Shown here: positions 42,695 to 51,570 of the stretch, piece after piece
How the letters are laid out: each line of letters begins with the position of its first letter
How positions within the stretch are numbered: the first letter of the stretch is position 1
Assembly: GCA_965198325.1 (NCBI GenBank)
Contig: CBDAPE010000016.1
Span: 186,001 to 250,000, forward strand
Length of the DNA stretch: 64,000 nt
Source of the DNA: CBDAPE01 sp965198325
GTDB taxonomy: Bacteria > Pseudomonadota > Alphaproteobacteria > UBA828 > JAPUJA01
Direction: 5' to 3'
Notes under the pieces: model-generated
The model's input: the letters and a program-made list of their open reading frames with translations, nothing else
Databases searched by the model: none
Told to the model about the DNA's origin: nothing
Made by a program: the position numbers and the translations under genes

Positions 42695-43560
42695 GTGTGG
42701 CGCAGACCGCACATTCGGGAAGGCCGGGCCCGCGGCACGGCAAGGCAAATTTTCGGATCGAAACGGATGGCGACGGGGTGAGCTATGCCGCCCGCCAGTT
42801 CGTCCAGTATCCGTTCCATGTCACCCGGCTGTTTCACATGGACGAGGCCTGGCCGGAGCTGGCCACTCTCTATCTCCAGTCGGTCTCCGGCGGACTGTTT
42901 GCGGAGGACGACGTCGGGCTCGGGGTCGAAGTTGCCGACGGTGCTGCCTTCCACGTCACAAGCCAGTCGGCAACCAAGGTTCATACCATGGTGGAGGGCT
43001 CGGCCCGTCAGACCGCCCGGCTTACGGTGGAACCCGGGGGCTACCTGGAGTATCTGTTCGACCCGGTGATCCTGTTTCCAGACGCGCGGCTGCACTCGTC
43101 GGTCGATCTGCTTTGCGCCGAAGATAGCACGGCGATTGTTGGCGATTCCCTGCTCAGTCACAACCCGGCGGGCGGCGATACGCCCGCATTTGCCTCGTTT
43201 GCGACGGAAGTCGCGATCCGCCGCCCCGACGGCTCGCTGCTTGCGCTCGACCGCTTTCGGATCGATGATCCCGCGAATACATTCGGCAATCCCGGGCTCG
43301 ATGGCGGCTGCATCGCGCAAGGAACGGTCTATGTGGTGAGTGGGGTTTGCCCGCCTGAGGAGCTGGCCGAGAGCCTGCGTGCCGCCGTTGCGGGAAAGGC
43401 TGGCGTGCGAACTGGAGCTTCAATCCTGCCCGGCGAATGCGGCGCGTGGCTTCGAGTCTTGGCCGATGAAGGTGAAAACCTGCGCCGCACGCTTCATGCG
43501 GCATGGGCGGCGGCCCGACAGATGACCGCTGGCAAGCCCATGGGACGGGCTAGAAAATAG
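42691..43560 (+). CDS. ureD: Urease accessory protein UreD (UreH)
   Basis: A 289-residue scaffold of the UreD-UreF-UreG complex. Family segments: FHVTRLFHMDEAWPELATLY, GGLFAEDDVGLGVEVADGA, VTSQSATKVHTM, and LEYLFDPVILFPDARLHSSV. GTG start at 42691 overlaps the ureG stop. It is the last gene of the ureE-F-AB-C-G-D order. No nickel or urea transporter gene adjoins the cluster. Confidence 0.9.
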   Translation: MSVAQTAHSGRPGPRHGKANFRIETDGDGVSYAARQFVQYPFHVTRLFHMDEAWPELATLYLQSVSGGLFAEDDVGLGVEVADGAAFHVTSQSATKVHTMVEGSARQTARLTVEPGGYLEYLFDPVILFPDARLHSSVDLLCAEDSTAIVGDSLLSHNPAGGDTPAFASFATEVAIRRPDGSLLALDRFRIDDPANTFGNPGLDGGCIAQGTVYVVSGVCPPEELAESLRAAVAGKAGVRTGASILPGECGAWLRVLADEGENLRRTLHAAWAAARQMTAGKPMGRARK

Positions 43561-43598
43561 AACTCTATCCTATTGAAATGCAAGAGATTTTGATCGCG

Positions 43599-43627
43599 TT
43601 GACGGGTCTGGGCGGTTCCGTCATACT
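43599..43627 (+). promoter_or_regulatory. Predicted sigma-70-type promoter of the methylmalonyl-CoA mutase gene
   Basis: TTGACG (43599-43604), a 17-base spacer and CATACT (43622-43627) lie 40 bases before the mutase ATG. Five of six bases match the -35 consensus and four of six the -10. It falls in the 106-base gap after ureD. Confidence 0.45.
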
Positions 43628-43666
43628 CGCTTTTCGCAACTGCGAAATGAGCATTTCGGACGGCCC

Positions 43667-45817
43667 ATGGCCAAGCCACGCAAGAAATCTTTCGAGGACT
43701 GGCGCAAGCTCGCGACCAAGGAGCTGAATCACCAAGATCTCGATGAGCTCACCTGGCAGACGCCGGAAGGCATCCCCGTCAAGCCGCTCTACACCGCCGA
43801 AGACCTCGAGGGGCTCGAGGCGGTGGAAAGCCTGCCGGGCTTCGCGCCGTATTTGCGGGGCGTGCGCGCCACCATGTACGCGAACCGGCCCTGGACCATC
43901 CGCCAGTATGCCGGATTCTCGACCGCCGAGGAGAGCAACGCGTTCTACCGCAAGAACCTGGCGGCGGGCCAAATGGGCCTTTCCGTCGCCTTCGATCTGG
44001 CGACCCACCGGGGCTATGACAGCGACCATCCCCGGGTCGAGGGCGACGTCGGCAAGGCGGGCGTTGCGATCGATTCGGTCGAGGATATGAAGATCCTGTT
44101 CGACGGCATCCCGCTCGACCGGATGAGCGTATCGATGACCATGAACGGTGCGGTTCTGCCCACCCTCGCCGCCTTCATCGTGGCCGCCGGGGAGCGGGGC
44201 GTTGCACCCGAACAACTCGCGGGCACGATCCAGAACGATGTCCTCAAGGAATTCATGGTCCGCAACACTTATATCTATCCGCCCGAGCCCAGCATGCGGA
44301 TCGTCGCCGACATCGTCGAGTATTCGGCGAAGCACATGCCGAAGTTCAACTCGATCTCGATCTCGGGCTATCACATGCAGGAGGCGGGCGCGACCCAGGT
44401 CCAGGAGCTCGCCTTTACGCTGGCAGACGGGCTCGAATATGTCCGTGCCGCGCTGGGCCGAGGTCTGGCGATCGATGCGTTTGCGCCGCGCCTGTCGTTT
44501 TTCTTTGCGATCGGCATGAACTTCTTCATGGAGATCGCCAAGTTGCGCGCAGCCCGTCTGCTATGGGCACGGATGATTAACGAGTTCGAGCCCGAAGACC
44601 CACGTTCGCTCATGCTGCGCACCCACTGCCAGACCTCGGGTGTCTCGCTCACCGAGCAGGACCCCTATAACAATGTCGTGCGCACCGCCTTCGAGGCGAT
44701 GGCCGCGGTACTCGGCGGCACCCAGTCGCTGCACACCAACGCACTCGACGAGGCGATTGCGCTGCCCACCGAATTCTCGGCTCGAATTGCACGGAACACC
44801 CAGTTGATCATCGCCGAGGAGACCGGGGTGACTCACGTGGTCGATCCGCTGGGCGGCAGCTTTTACGTGGAGCATTTGACCCATTCTATCGCGGCCGAAG
44901 CGTGGAAGCTGATCGAAGAGGTCGAGGCATTGGGCGGCATGACCAAGGCGGTCGAATCCGGCCTGCCGAAGCTGCGCATCGAGGAGAGCGCTGCGCGCCG
45001 CCAGGCGCGGGTCGACCGGGGCGAGGACATCGTCGTCGGGGTTAACAAATACGAACCGGAACAGGACGAACGGCCCGGGAATATTCTCGATATCGACAAC
45101 CGGGCGGTGCGCGAGAAGCAGATTTCCCGGCTGGAGGCGACCCGTACCGGGCGCGACGAAACGGCCTGCCAGGCAACCCTCGAAGCCTTGACCAATGGCG
45201 CGGCGGCCGAGGCCAATCTTCTGGAGCTCTGCGTGAACGCGGCCCGGGCACGCGCGACCGTGGGCGAGATGTCGGATGCCATGGAGAAGGTGTTCACTCG
45301 TCATCGCGCGGTGATTCGCTCGGTTTCGGGCGTCTACGGCTCGGCGTACGAGGGCGACAACGGCTTTGCCCGAATCCAGGGCGAGGTCGAGACGTTCGCC
45401 GAAGAGGAGGGACGCCGCCCGCGCATGCTCGTGGTCAAGCTCGGCCAGGATGGACACGATCGGGGCGCCAAAATCATTGCGAGCGCATTCGCCGACATCG
45501 GCTTTGACGTCGATATCGGCTCGCTCTTCCAGACCCCCGACGAGGCTGCGCGGGACGCCATCGAAAGCGACGTCCATGTGGTGGGCGTCTCGAGCCAGGC
45601 GGCGGGTCATCGCACCCTGGTGCCCCAGCTCGTCGAGACCTTGCGCGCCCAGGGCGGCGGCGACATCGTCGTGATCTGCGGCGGTGTCATTCCGCCTCAG
45701 GATTACGACATGCTGCGAAGCGCCGGGGTCTCGGCAATCTACGGCCCCGGAACTAACATCCCCACCGCCGCGGCCGAGATCATGGGGCTCATCCGCCAGC
45801 GGCGCCAGGCGGCGTGA
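43667..45817 (+). CDS. Methylmalonyl-CoA mutase (B12-dependent, single-chain)
   Basis: A 716-residue adenosylcobalamin enzyme that interconverts methylmalonyl-CoA and succinyl-CoA, the last step of propionyl-CoA assimilation. The catalytic barrel has YAGFSTAEESNAFYRKNLAA, FDLATHRGYDSDHPRVEGDV, RTHCQTSGVSLTEQDPYNNV and GGTQSLHTNALDEA. The C-terminal cobalamin domain has the DxHxxG motif (Asp595, His597, Gly600), the SxS/GG loop GVSSQAAGHRTLVPQL and VVICGGVIPPQDY. Length and layout match the homodimeric ScpA/MutB type. The stop overlaps meaB. Confidence 0.94.
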   Translation: MAKPRKKSFEDWRKLATKELNHQDLDELTWQTPEGIPVKPLYTAEDLEGLEAVESLPGFAPYLRGVRATMYANRPWTIRQYAGFSTAEESNAFYRKNLAAGQMGLSVAFDLATHRGYDSDHPRVEGDVGKAGVAIDSVEDMKILFDGIPLDRMSVSMTMNGAVLPTLAAFIVAAGERGVAPEQLAGTIQNDVLKEFMVRNTYIYPPEPSMRIVADIVEYSAKHMPKFNSISISGYHMQEAGATQVQELAFTLADGLEYVRAALGRGLAIDAFAPRLSFFFAIGMNFFMEIAKLRAARLLWARMINEFEPEDPRSLMLRTHCQTSGVSLTEQDPYNNVVRTAFEAMAAVLGGTQSLHTNALDEAIALPTEFSARIARNTQLIIAEETGVTHVVDPLGGSFYVEHLTHSIAAEAWKLIEEVEALGGMTKAVESGLPKLRIEESAARRQARVDRGEDIVVGVNKYEPEQDERPGNILDIDNRAVREKQISRLEATRTGRDETACQATLEALTNGAAAEANLLELCVNAARARATVGEMSDAMEKVFTRHRAVIRSVSGVYGSAYEGDNGFARIQGEVETFAEEEGRRPRMLVVKLGQDGHDRGAKIIASAFADIGFDVDIGSLFQTPDEAARDAIESDVHVVGVSSQAAGHRTLVPQLVETLRAQGGGDIVVICGGVIPPQDYDMLRSAGVSAIYGPGTNIPTAAAEIMGLIRQRRQAA

Positions 45818-46797
45818 GCGACGATCTTGCGGTCCGGTTGTCGTCGGGCAAGCGGCGCGCGCTGGCCCAGGCCATCACGCTCATCGAATCGACCAAGCCT
45901 GACGATCGGGCCGAGGCCGAAAAGCTGCTCGACGGGCTCCTGCCCAAGACCGGCAACGCCGTGCGCATCGGGATTACCGGCGCGCCCGGCGCGGGCAAGT
46001 CAACCTTCATCGAGGTCTTTGGTCTTTCCCTGATCGAGGCGGGTCACAAGGTTGCCGTGCTCGCGGTCGATCCGTCGAGCGTGCGCAGCGGCGGCTCGAT
46101 TCTGGGTGACAAGACGCGGATGGAGACGCTTGCGCGCGCCGAAAACAGTTTCATTCGGCCGTCGCCCTCGGGCGGTGCCCTCGGCGGCGTTGCGCGGCGC
46201 ACACGGGAGGCCATGCTCGCCTGCGAGGCCGCGGGTTTCGATGTCGTCATCGTCGAGACGGTCGGCGTCGGCCAGTCGGAGGTTGCGGTCGCCGACATGG
46301 TCGATATTTTTCTTCTGCTCATCCAGCCGGGTGCTGGCGACGAACTGCAAGGCATCAAGCGGGGCATTATGGAGCTTGCCGATCTGATGCTGGTCAATAA
46401 GGCGGATGGTGCCCTGCTCGAGACTGCAAAGCGCAGCCAGGCGGAATACCGGGCGGCACTCGGTCTGCTCCGGTCCCGCCACCCAAGTTGGCAGCCGTCG
46501 GTCTTGCTCTGCTCGGCGCTCGACGGCACGGGCATCGATGCGGTCTGGCAAGCCGTCGGCGCTTATCGCGAGGCTCTCGGCAAAGCCGAACTGGCAAAGC
46601 GCCGGGCGAATCAGGCGCAGAGCTGGATGTGGAGCGAAGTGCGGGATTCGCTCATGGCGCGCCTTGTCGCCAACGACAAGGTGAAGGCCATGGCCGACCG
46701 GCTCGAATACCGGGTTGGCGCAGGCGAGATCTCGCCGGGCAGCGCAGCCAGGCGTCTGCTCGAAGCCTTTCTTGACGGCGGGCCCCAGGCGACTTGA
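45814..46797 (+). CDS. meaB: MeaB/ArgK-type G protein, mutase chaperone
   Basis: A 327-residue P-loop GTPase that protects and reloads adenosylcobalamin in methylmalonyl-CoA mutase. Walker A GAPGAGKSTFIE near residue 57, VDPSSVRSGGSILGDKTRM, VIVETVGVGQSEVAVADMVD, and guanine motif NKAD near 197. GTG start at 45814 overlaps the mutase stop, so the pair is translationally coupled, as is common. Confidence 0.94.
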   Translation: MSDDLAVRLSSGKRRALAQAITLIESTKPDDRAEAEKLLDGLLPKTGNAVRIGITGAPGAGKSTFIEVFGLSLIEAGHKVAVLAVDPSSVRSGGSILGDKTRMETLARAENSFIRPSPSGGALGGVARRTREAMLACEAAGFDVVIVETVGVGQSEVAVADMVDIFLLLIQPGAGDELQGIKRGIMELADLMLVNKADGALLETAKRSQAEYRAALGLLRSRHPSWQPSVLLCSALDGTGIDAVWQAVGAYREALGKAELAKRRANQAQSWMWSEVRDSLMARLVANDKVKAMADRLEYRVGAGEISPGSAARRLLEAFLDGGPQAT

Positions 46798-46888
46798 CGG
46801 ACCGGGCCTCGTCCTCTAAACATCCCGGCCTGCCCCGAGATTTGCGCCCGTTAGGCGCGGCGGGGACTTTGGTAACAAGGATCGGACA

Positions 46889-47179
46889 ATGGCACGACGG
46901 TGCGATCTGACAGGCAAGCGGGTCATGACTGGCAACAATGTCAGCCATGCCCACAACAAGACCCGCCGGCGCTTCATTCCGAACCTCCAGCATAAGTCGC
47001 TGCTGAGCGATACGCTGGGGCGGATGGTGCGCTTTCGCGTGTCCGCCAGCGGGATCCGGACGATCGAGAAGAAGGGCGGGCTCGATGCCTATCTGCTCGA
47101 AGCAAACGACTCCGATCTGTCGATCGAAGCGCGCCGCCTGAAACGCCTGATCGTCAAGGCCCAGACCGCCGCAGACTAG
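46889..47179 (+). CDS. rpmB: 50S ribosomal protein L28
   Basis: A 96-residue basic ribosomal protein: MARRCDLTGKRVMTGNNVSH, NKTRRRFIPNLQHKSLLSDT, then FRVSASGIRTIEKKGGLDAY. AAGGA lies 7 bases upstream. Its location near cobS-cobT is a frequently conserved neighbourhood in Rhodospirillales (from general knowledge). Confidence 0.96.
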   Translation: MARRCDLTGKRVMTGNNVSHAHNKTRRRFIPNLQHKSLLSDTLGRMVRFRVSASGIRTIEKKGGLDAYLLEANDSDLSIEARRLKRLIVKAQTAAD

Positions 47180-47332
47180 CTTCCCACCCGTCTCGGGCAT
47201 GCGTCTCCTTGGACCCACGTCAATGACGCAACCGTGACTTTGCACGGGCGCGTACTTGGCGTATGACTCCTGGAAGATCGTGTTCAGGATTCTCGGGGAG
47301 GGTCGTTCAGGGTTGCCCATCGCACGGTTTTA

Positions 47333-48073
47333 ATGGGCCTTGCAGGCCTGCCGCTCGCCACGATGCTCGCCGACCCAAAACTCGCTCGCGCCGCCGCCGA
47401 AGGCCTTGAGAAGACGACGCTCTGGACGGCTGGCGGTCGCGAGGTCACGGGCTGGCTTGCGCTGCCCGAGACGACGCCGGCGGCTACGATTCTCGTGATT
47501 CATGAATGGTGGGGGTTGAACGACCAGATCAGGACCATGACCGCGGCCTTGGCCGAAGCGGGTTATGCCGCGTTGGCGGCCGATCTCTACAAGGGAGTCG
47601 TCACCGAAGATGTCAACACGGCAAATTCGCTTCTGATGTCTGTCGACCCATTGGAAGCGATCGACACGCTCGTGTCCTGGGCGCACTGGCTCAAGGGGCA
47701 TCCGAACGGCACCGGCAAACTAGGCACGATCGGCTGGTGCTTCGGCGGCGGCTGGTCGCTCAATGCCTCGCTTGCTGCTCCGGTCGATGCGACGATCATC
47801 TATTACGGCAAGTGCGACAAGTCGGCCGACGAACTGGCCGCGCTCCAGGGGCCGGTTCTCGGCCACTTCGCGATGCAGGACGACTGGATCACCCGCGAGA
47901 TGGTCGACGGCTTCGAGTTCAGCCTAGCGCAGGCCGGCAAGGACTATGCGCTCCACTGGTACGACGCCATGCACGCATTCGCCAATCCGACGCTGGCGCC
48001 GCGTTACGACGAGACCAACGCGACGCTTGCCTGGGAGCGCAGTCTCACGTTCTTCCAAGACAATCTCGACTAG
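47333..48073 (+). CDS. Dienelactone hydrolase family protein
   Basis: A 246-residue alpha/beta hydrolase of the dienelactone hydrolase family. The nucleophile is Cys136 in GWCFGGGWSL, the acid Asp183 or 184 in MQDDW, and His214 in YDAMHAF; the N-terminal VIHEWWGLNDQI is diagnostic. The N-terminus MGLAGLPLATMLADPKLARA looks like the h-region and end of a Tat signal peptide, and the frame stays open upstream as AHRTVLMGLAGLP, but no start codon is found there and 47333 has no Shine-Dalgarno. The true start, and whether the protein is exported, are uncertain. Confidence 0.82.
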   Translation: MGLAGLPLATMLADPKLARAAAEGLEKTTLWTAGGREVTGWLALPETTPAATILVIHEWWGLNDQIRTMTAALAEAGYAALAADLYKGVVTEDVNTANSLLMSVDPLEAIDTLVSWAHWLKGHPNGTGKLGTIGWCFGGGWSLNASLAAPVDATIIYYGKCDKSADELAALQGPVLGHFAMQDDWITREMVDGFEFSLAQAGKDYALHWYDAMHAFANPTLAPRYDETNATLAWERSLTFFQDNLD

Positions 48074-48083
48074 AGGACTGACG

Positions 48084-48473
48084 CTAGGACGTTGTCTCCT
48101 CGACCACCCAGAAATCGTCGACCCGGGACGCTTCTTGCGGTCCCGGCCAGGGCGGAATCGTCGTAATCAGAATGTCGAGCGGCGCGTCGCCACGGTTTCG
48201 AAACTGGAAATGATCGCCGAGCGAGATTGACAGCGAGACGCCGGGCTTGATTGCAACGACCGCTTCCTCGGTCGCGTTTTGGCGCCAGATTTTGCCGGTT
48301 CCCGCGAGTCCGAACCAGATTTCCTCGACTGTCACATGGCGCACGGCGCGCGAGACTCGGCCTACGGGCAACCGGCAATGCACCATGCTGGCCGTCTCGC
48401 CGATCGCCAGAACGCGAATCTGCGAGCCGTCCGGCGCAAGCACGTAATCGTCGGGGAGGGCTACGGATTTCAT
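48084..48473 (-). CDS. Cupin-domain protein
   Basis: A 129-residue single-domain cupin. It has RHVTVEEIWFGLAGTGKIWR (motif 1 with His and Glu ligands partly kept) and GDHFQFRNRGDAPLDILITT (motif 2). Small cupins may bind a metal and act as isomerases, dioxygenases or sugar-binding sensors; nothing here decides. ATG at 48473 is taken over a start at 48509. It lies 64 bases downstream of cobT on the same strand. Confidence 0.75.
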   Translation of the reverse strand: MKSVALPDDYVLAPDGSQIRVLAIGETASMVHCRLPVGRVSRAVRHVTVEEIWFGLAGTGKIWRQNATEEAVVAIKPGVSLSISLGDHFQFRNRGDAPLDILITTIPPWPGPQEASRVDDFWVVEETTS

Positions 48474-48537
48474 GGTGCGCTGTCTTAGGGTCCACTGATC
48501 CGGCCGCACCCGCCGCCGCCGGCTGACGCCGGACGGA

Positions 48538-50409
48538 TTAAGCGGCGCGGCGGTTGCGGGCGCTGCGACGTGCGCGCGAGGCGCGGGCCGTCTTGTCCTG
48601 TTCCGCGAACAGTTCGGAGAGTTGCTCGAGCATTGTGTCGCCCAGCTGTTCCGCGTCGGAAATCGTCACGGCACGGTTGTAATAGCGTCCGACGTCGTGG
48701 CCAATACCGATGGCGATAACGTCGACTTCCGATTTCGTCTCGATCCAGTTCACGACATCGATCAGGTGCCGTTCGAGATAGTTGCGCGGGTTCGCAGACA
48801 GGGTGCTGTCGTCGACTGGTGCACCATCGGAGATCACCATCAGGATCCGCCGCTGTTCCGGCCGGCCCATCAGCCGGTGATGGGACCAGAGCAGGGCCTC
48901 GCCGTCGATATTTTCCTTGAGCAGGCCCTCGCGCAGCATCAGGCCCATGTTCACACGCGCCCGGCGATAGGGCATGTCGGCGGTCTTGTAGATGATGTGG
49001 CGCACATCGTTCAGGCGGCCGGGCCGGCTGGGGCGGTCCTGGGCGAGCCAGCTCTCGCGCGACTGTCCGCCTTTCCAGGCCCGGGTCGTAAAGCCGAGGA
49101 TCTCGGTTCGCACGCCGCAGCGCTCGAGTGTGCGTGCCAGAATGTCGGCGCTCATGGCGGCTACCATAATGGGCCGGCCACGCATCGAACCCGAGTTGTC
49201 GATCAGCAACGAGACGACAGTGTCACGAAACTCGGTCTCCTTTTCAATCTTATAGGAGAGCGACGCCATGGGGTTGGTAACGACCCGGGGCAGCCGCGAG
49301 CAGTCGAGCAAGCCCTCCTCGAGGTCGAATTCCCATGAACGGGTTTGTTGAGCCAGCAGGCGCCGCTGTAAGCGATTCGCAAGCCGACCGATCGTCCGGT
49401 TCAAGCCTGACAGCCGTTCATCGAGGGTCGCGCGCAACCGCGCAAGCTCGGATGGATCGCAGAGAGTTTCGGCGGACACGACCTCGTCGTACTTGGTCGT
49501 GAACGCCCGGTAGGTCGGTTCGCCGCCGAGGCCGCCTTCTGTGTTGATCATCGAGCGACCGGGCTGCTCGGTCTCTTCGCCGGCCTCACCGGAAACACCT
49601 TCCTCGCCGACGCTGCCATCCTCTTCCGTATCACCTTCGCCCGAACCCTCGGTTTCATCCTGCGAGCTATCACCCTGGCTATCGCCGTCGGCCTCCTCAC
49701 TGTCGGATTCGTCGTTGACTTCGGTGTCGTCGGGGTACTGCTCCTCCTGGTCCATCTCGTCGTCATCCTGGTCTTCGTCGTCGAAACCCAGCGTGGCGAT
49801 GAGTTCCCGGGCGTGATCGGAGAACGCGTCCTGATCCTCCAGGTTCTCGGACAAGGCCTTGACGCTGTCAGCGGCGCGGGCCTTGAAGAACGGTTTCCAT
49901 AGATCGACGATGTCGCGCGCCGACGAGGAGACGCGTTCGCCGGTCAAGGCTTCCCGCAAGTAAATCCCGACCGCCTCGTCGATCGGTACGTCGGTGCGGT
50001 CCTTGATATTGTCGTAGCCCTTCGCCCGGCAATGCATCTCGAGGTTGTCTGACAGATTGACCGCGACCCCGGGAAGCTTCTTGGCGCCGATCGTTTCAAC
50101 CCGGGCCTGTTCGATGGCCTCATAAATTGCACGCGCCGTGCGCCCGCGCGGCCGGTTCCGCGCATGGGCCTCGTCGTCGTGATAGCGAAGCTTCAGCGCG
50201 ACCGCGTCGGCTTCGCCCCGGATTTGGCCAATGTTGACCCGCTTGATCTGCTGCTGGGGCAGCGCGGTCAGGCGCGCCACGGCGCCCATTACTTCGCCTT
50301 CGTAGTCTTCGCCGAAGCTCGCCGTCATTTCGGCGTCGCAACCGAGGGCACGGAGCGTCGCTTCTACGGCCTGATAAAAGGCGTCGTTTTTGTAGTCGTC
50401 TTTGGCCAT
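48538..50409 (-). CDS. cobT: Cobaltochelatase subunit CobT
   Basis: A 623-residue subunit of the ATP-dependent aerobic cobaltochelatase CobNST, which inserts cobalt into hydrogenobyrinic acid a,c-diamide. It has a helical N-terminal domain, a very acidic linker (about residues 215-290, repeated Asp/Glu/Ser/Gly such as DDEDQDDDEMDQEEQYPDD), and a C-terminal von Willebrand A domain with the MIDAS motif DNSGS near 402 and a Arg/Ala-rich basic tail. The domain order matches CobT and the related BchD/ChlD. It follows cobS by 22 bases; cobN is not in the window. Confidence 0.94.
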   Translation of the reverse strand: MAKDDYKNDAFYQAVEATLRALGCDAEMTASFGEDYEGEVMGAVARLTALPQQQIKRVNIGQIRGEADAVALKLRYHDDEAHARNRPRGRTARAIYEAIEQARVETIGAKKLPGVAVNLSDNLEMHCRAKGYDNIKDRTDVPIDEAVGIYLREALTGERVSSSARDIVDLWKPFFKARAADSVKALSENLEDQDAFSDHARELIATLGFDDEDQDDDEMDQEEQYPDDTEVNDESDSEEADGDSQGDSSQDETEGSGEGDTEEDGSVGEEGVSGEAGEETEQPGRSMINTEGGLGGEPTYRAFTTKYDEVVSAETLCDPSELARLRATLDERLSGLNRTIGRLANRLQRRLLAQQTRSWEFDLEEGLLDCSRLPRVVTNPMASLSYKIEKETEFRDTVVSLLIDNSGSMRGRPIMVAAMSADILARTLERCGVRTEILGFTTRAWKGGQSRESWLAQDRPSRPGRLNDVRHIIYKTADMPYRRARVNMGLMLREGLLKENIDGEALLWSHHRLMGRPEQRRILMVISDGAPVDDSTLSANPRNYLERHLIDVVNWIETKSEVDVIAIGIGHDVGRYYNRAVTISDAEQLGDTMLEQLSELFAEQDKTARASRARRSARNRRAA

Positions 50410-50431
50410 GACGGCGTGGTCTGCAGGTGCG

Positions 50432-51457
50432 TCAGGAAGCCGAGGCTTCTTCGGCTTCGAGGATGATCCGCGCCGTCGAATCCTTTAGCTCGCGGCCGAT
50501 GCAGCGCTGGTAATACTCCGCGATCGTCGCATGCTCGAACTCGTCGCACTTGTTGAGGAAGGTCGCCAGGAAGGCGTAATCCACATCCTCGAAGATTCGC
50601 GCGTTTTCAGCCCAGGTGATGACCGTACGGGGCGACATGACCGTCGAGATGTCGCCCGCAATTAGCCCGGCACGGGTCAGCGCTGCGACCTCGACCATGG
50701 AATTGATCAGCTCCCGTCCTTCCGGGTTGTCGTAATGAGGCACCTTGGACAGAACGATCCGTACTTCCTCTTCGTGGGGCAGATAATTGAGAATGGCGAC
50801 GATGTTCCAGCGATCCATCTGGCCCTGGTTGATCTGCTGGGTGCCGTGATAGAGACCGGTCGCATCGCCCAGCCCGATCGTGTTCGCCGTGGCGAACAGA
50901 CGGAAGGCGGGATGCGGATGGATGACCCGGCTTTGGTCGAGCAAGGTCAGCTTGCCGTCAACCTCGAGCAGGCGCTGGATGACGAACATCACATCCGGCC
51001 TGCCGGCGTCGTATTCGTCGAATACGAGTGCCGTGGGGCCCTGAACCGACCACGGCAGGATTCCTTCGCGGAACTCGGTTACCTGCTGGCCGTCACGGAT
51101 GACGATGGCGTCCTTGCCGATCAAATCGATGCGGCTGATATGGCTGTCGAGGTTCACGCGGACGCAGGGCCAGTTGAGCCGCGCCGCGATCTGCTCGATG
51201 TGGGTGGATTTGCCGGTACCGTGATAACCCTGAATCAGAGTTCGCCTGTTGTATTCAAACCCAGCGAGGATCGCGAGGGTCGTCGCGCGATCGAAGCAAT
51301 AGGCGTCGTCGATTTCGGGCACGTTTTCGGTATGCATCGAATAGCCCTTAACCGTCAGATCGCTCTTGATACCGAAAACCTGCTCGACGTTGATCTCCAT
51401 GTCGGGAAGACCCTCGGGCCGGACCGTCGCGCTGTCGGCCGAAAATTCACTTGCCAT
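50432..51457 (-). CDS. cobS: Cobaltochelatase subunit CobS (AAA+ ATPase)
   Basis: A 341-residue MoxR-type AAA+ ATPase, partner of CobT. Walker A GYHGTGKS is at residues 77-84, Walker B LVFDEYDAG near 136, and sensor region FRLFATANTIGLGDATGLYH near 180. ATG at 51457 fits the family start; the in-frame extension to 51538 is not conserved in character. It follows the DnaJ-domain gene by about 110 bases. Confidence 0.94.
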   Translation of the reverse strand: MASEFSADSATVRPEGLPDMEINVEQVFGIKSDLTVKGYSMHTENVPEIDDAYCFDRATTLAILAGFEYNRRTLIQGYHGTGKSTHIEQIAARLNWPCVRVNLDSHISRIDLIGKDAIVIRDGQQVTEFREGILPWSVQGPTALVFDEYDAGRPDVMFVIQRLLEVDGKLTLLDQSRVIHPHPAFRLFATANTIGLGDATGLYHGTQQINQGQMDRWNIVAILNYLPHEEEVRIVLSKVPHYDNPEGRELINSMVEVAALTRAGLIAGDISTVMSPRTVITWAENARIFEDVDYAFLATFLNKCDEFEHATIAEYYQRCIGRELKDSTARIILEAEEASAS

Positions 51458-51570
51458 CAATCTGTTCCGCTCGCTGCTTTTTGGAAATGTGGTCGAACAA
51501 TGGGCCGGTTGGGGACGAAATTCCAGCCGAAAAACCATTTTACGACAATTCGCATGGTAAGGAAAAACTC

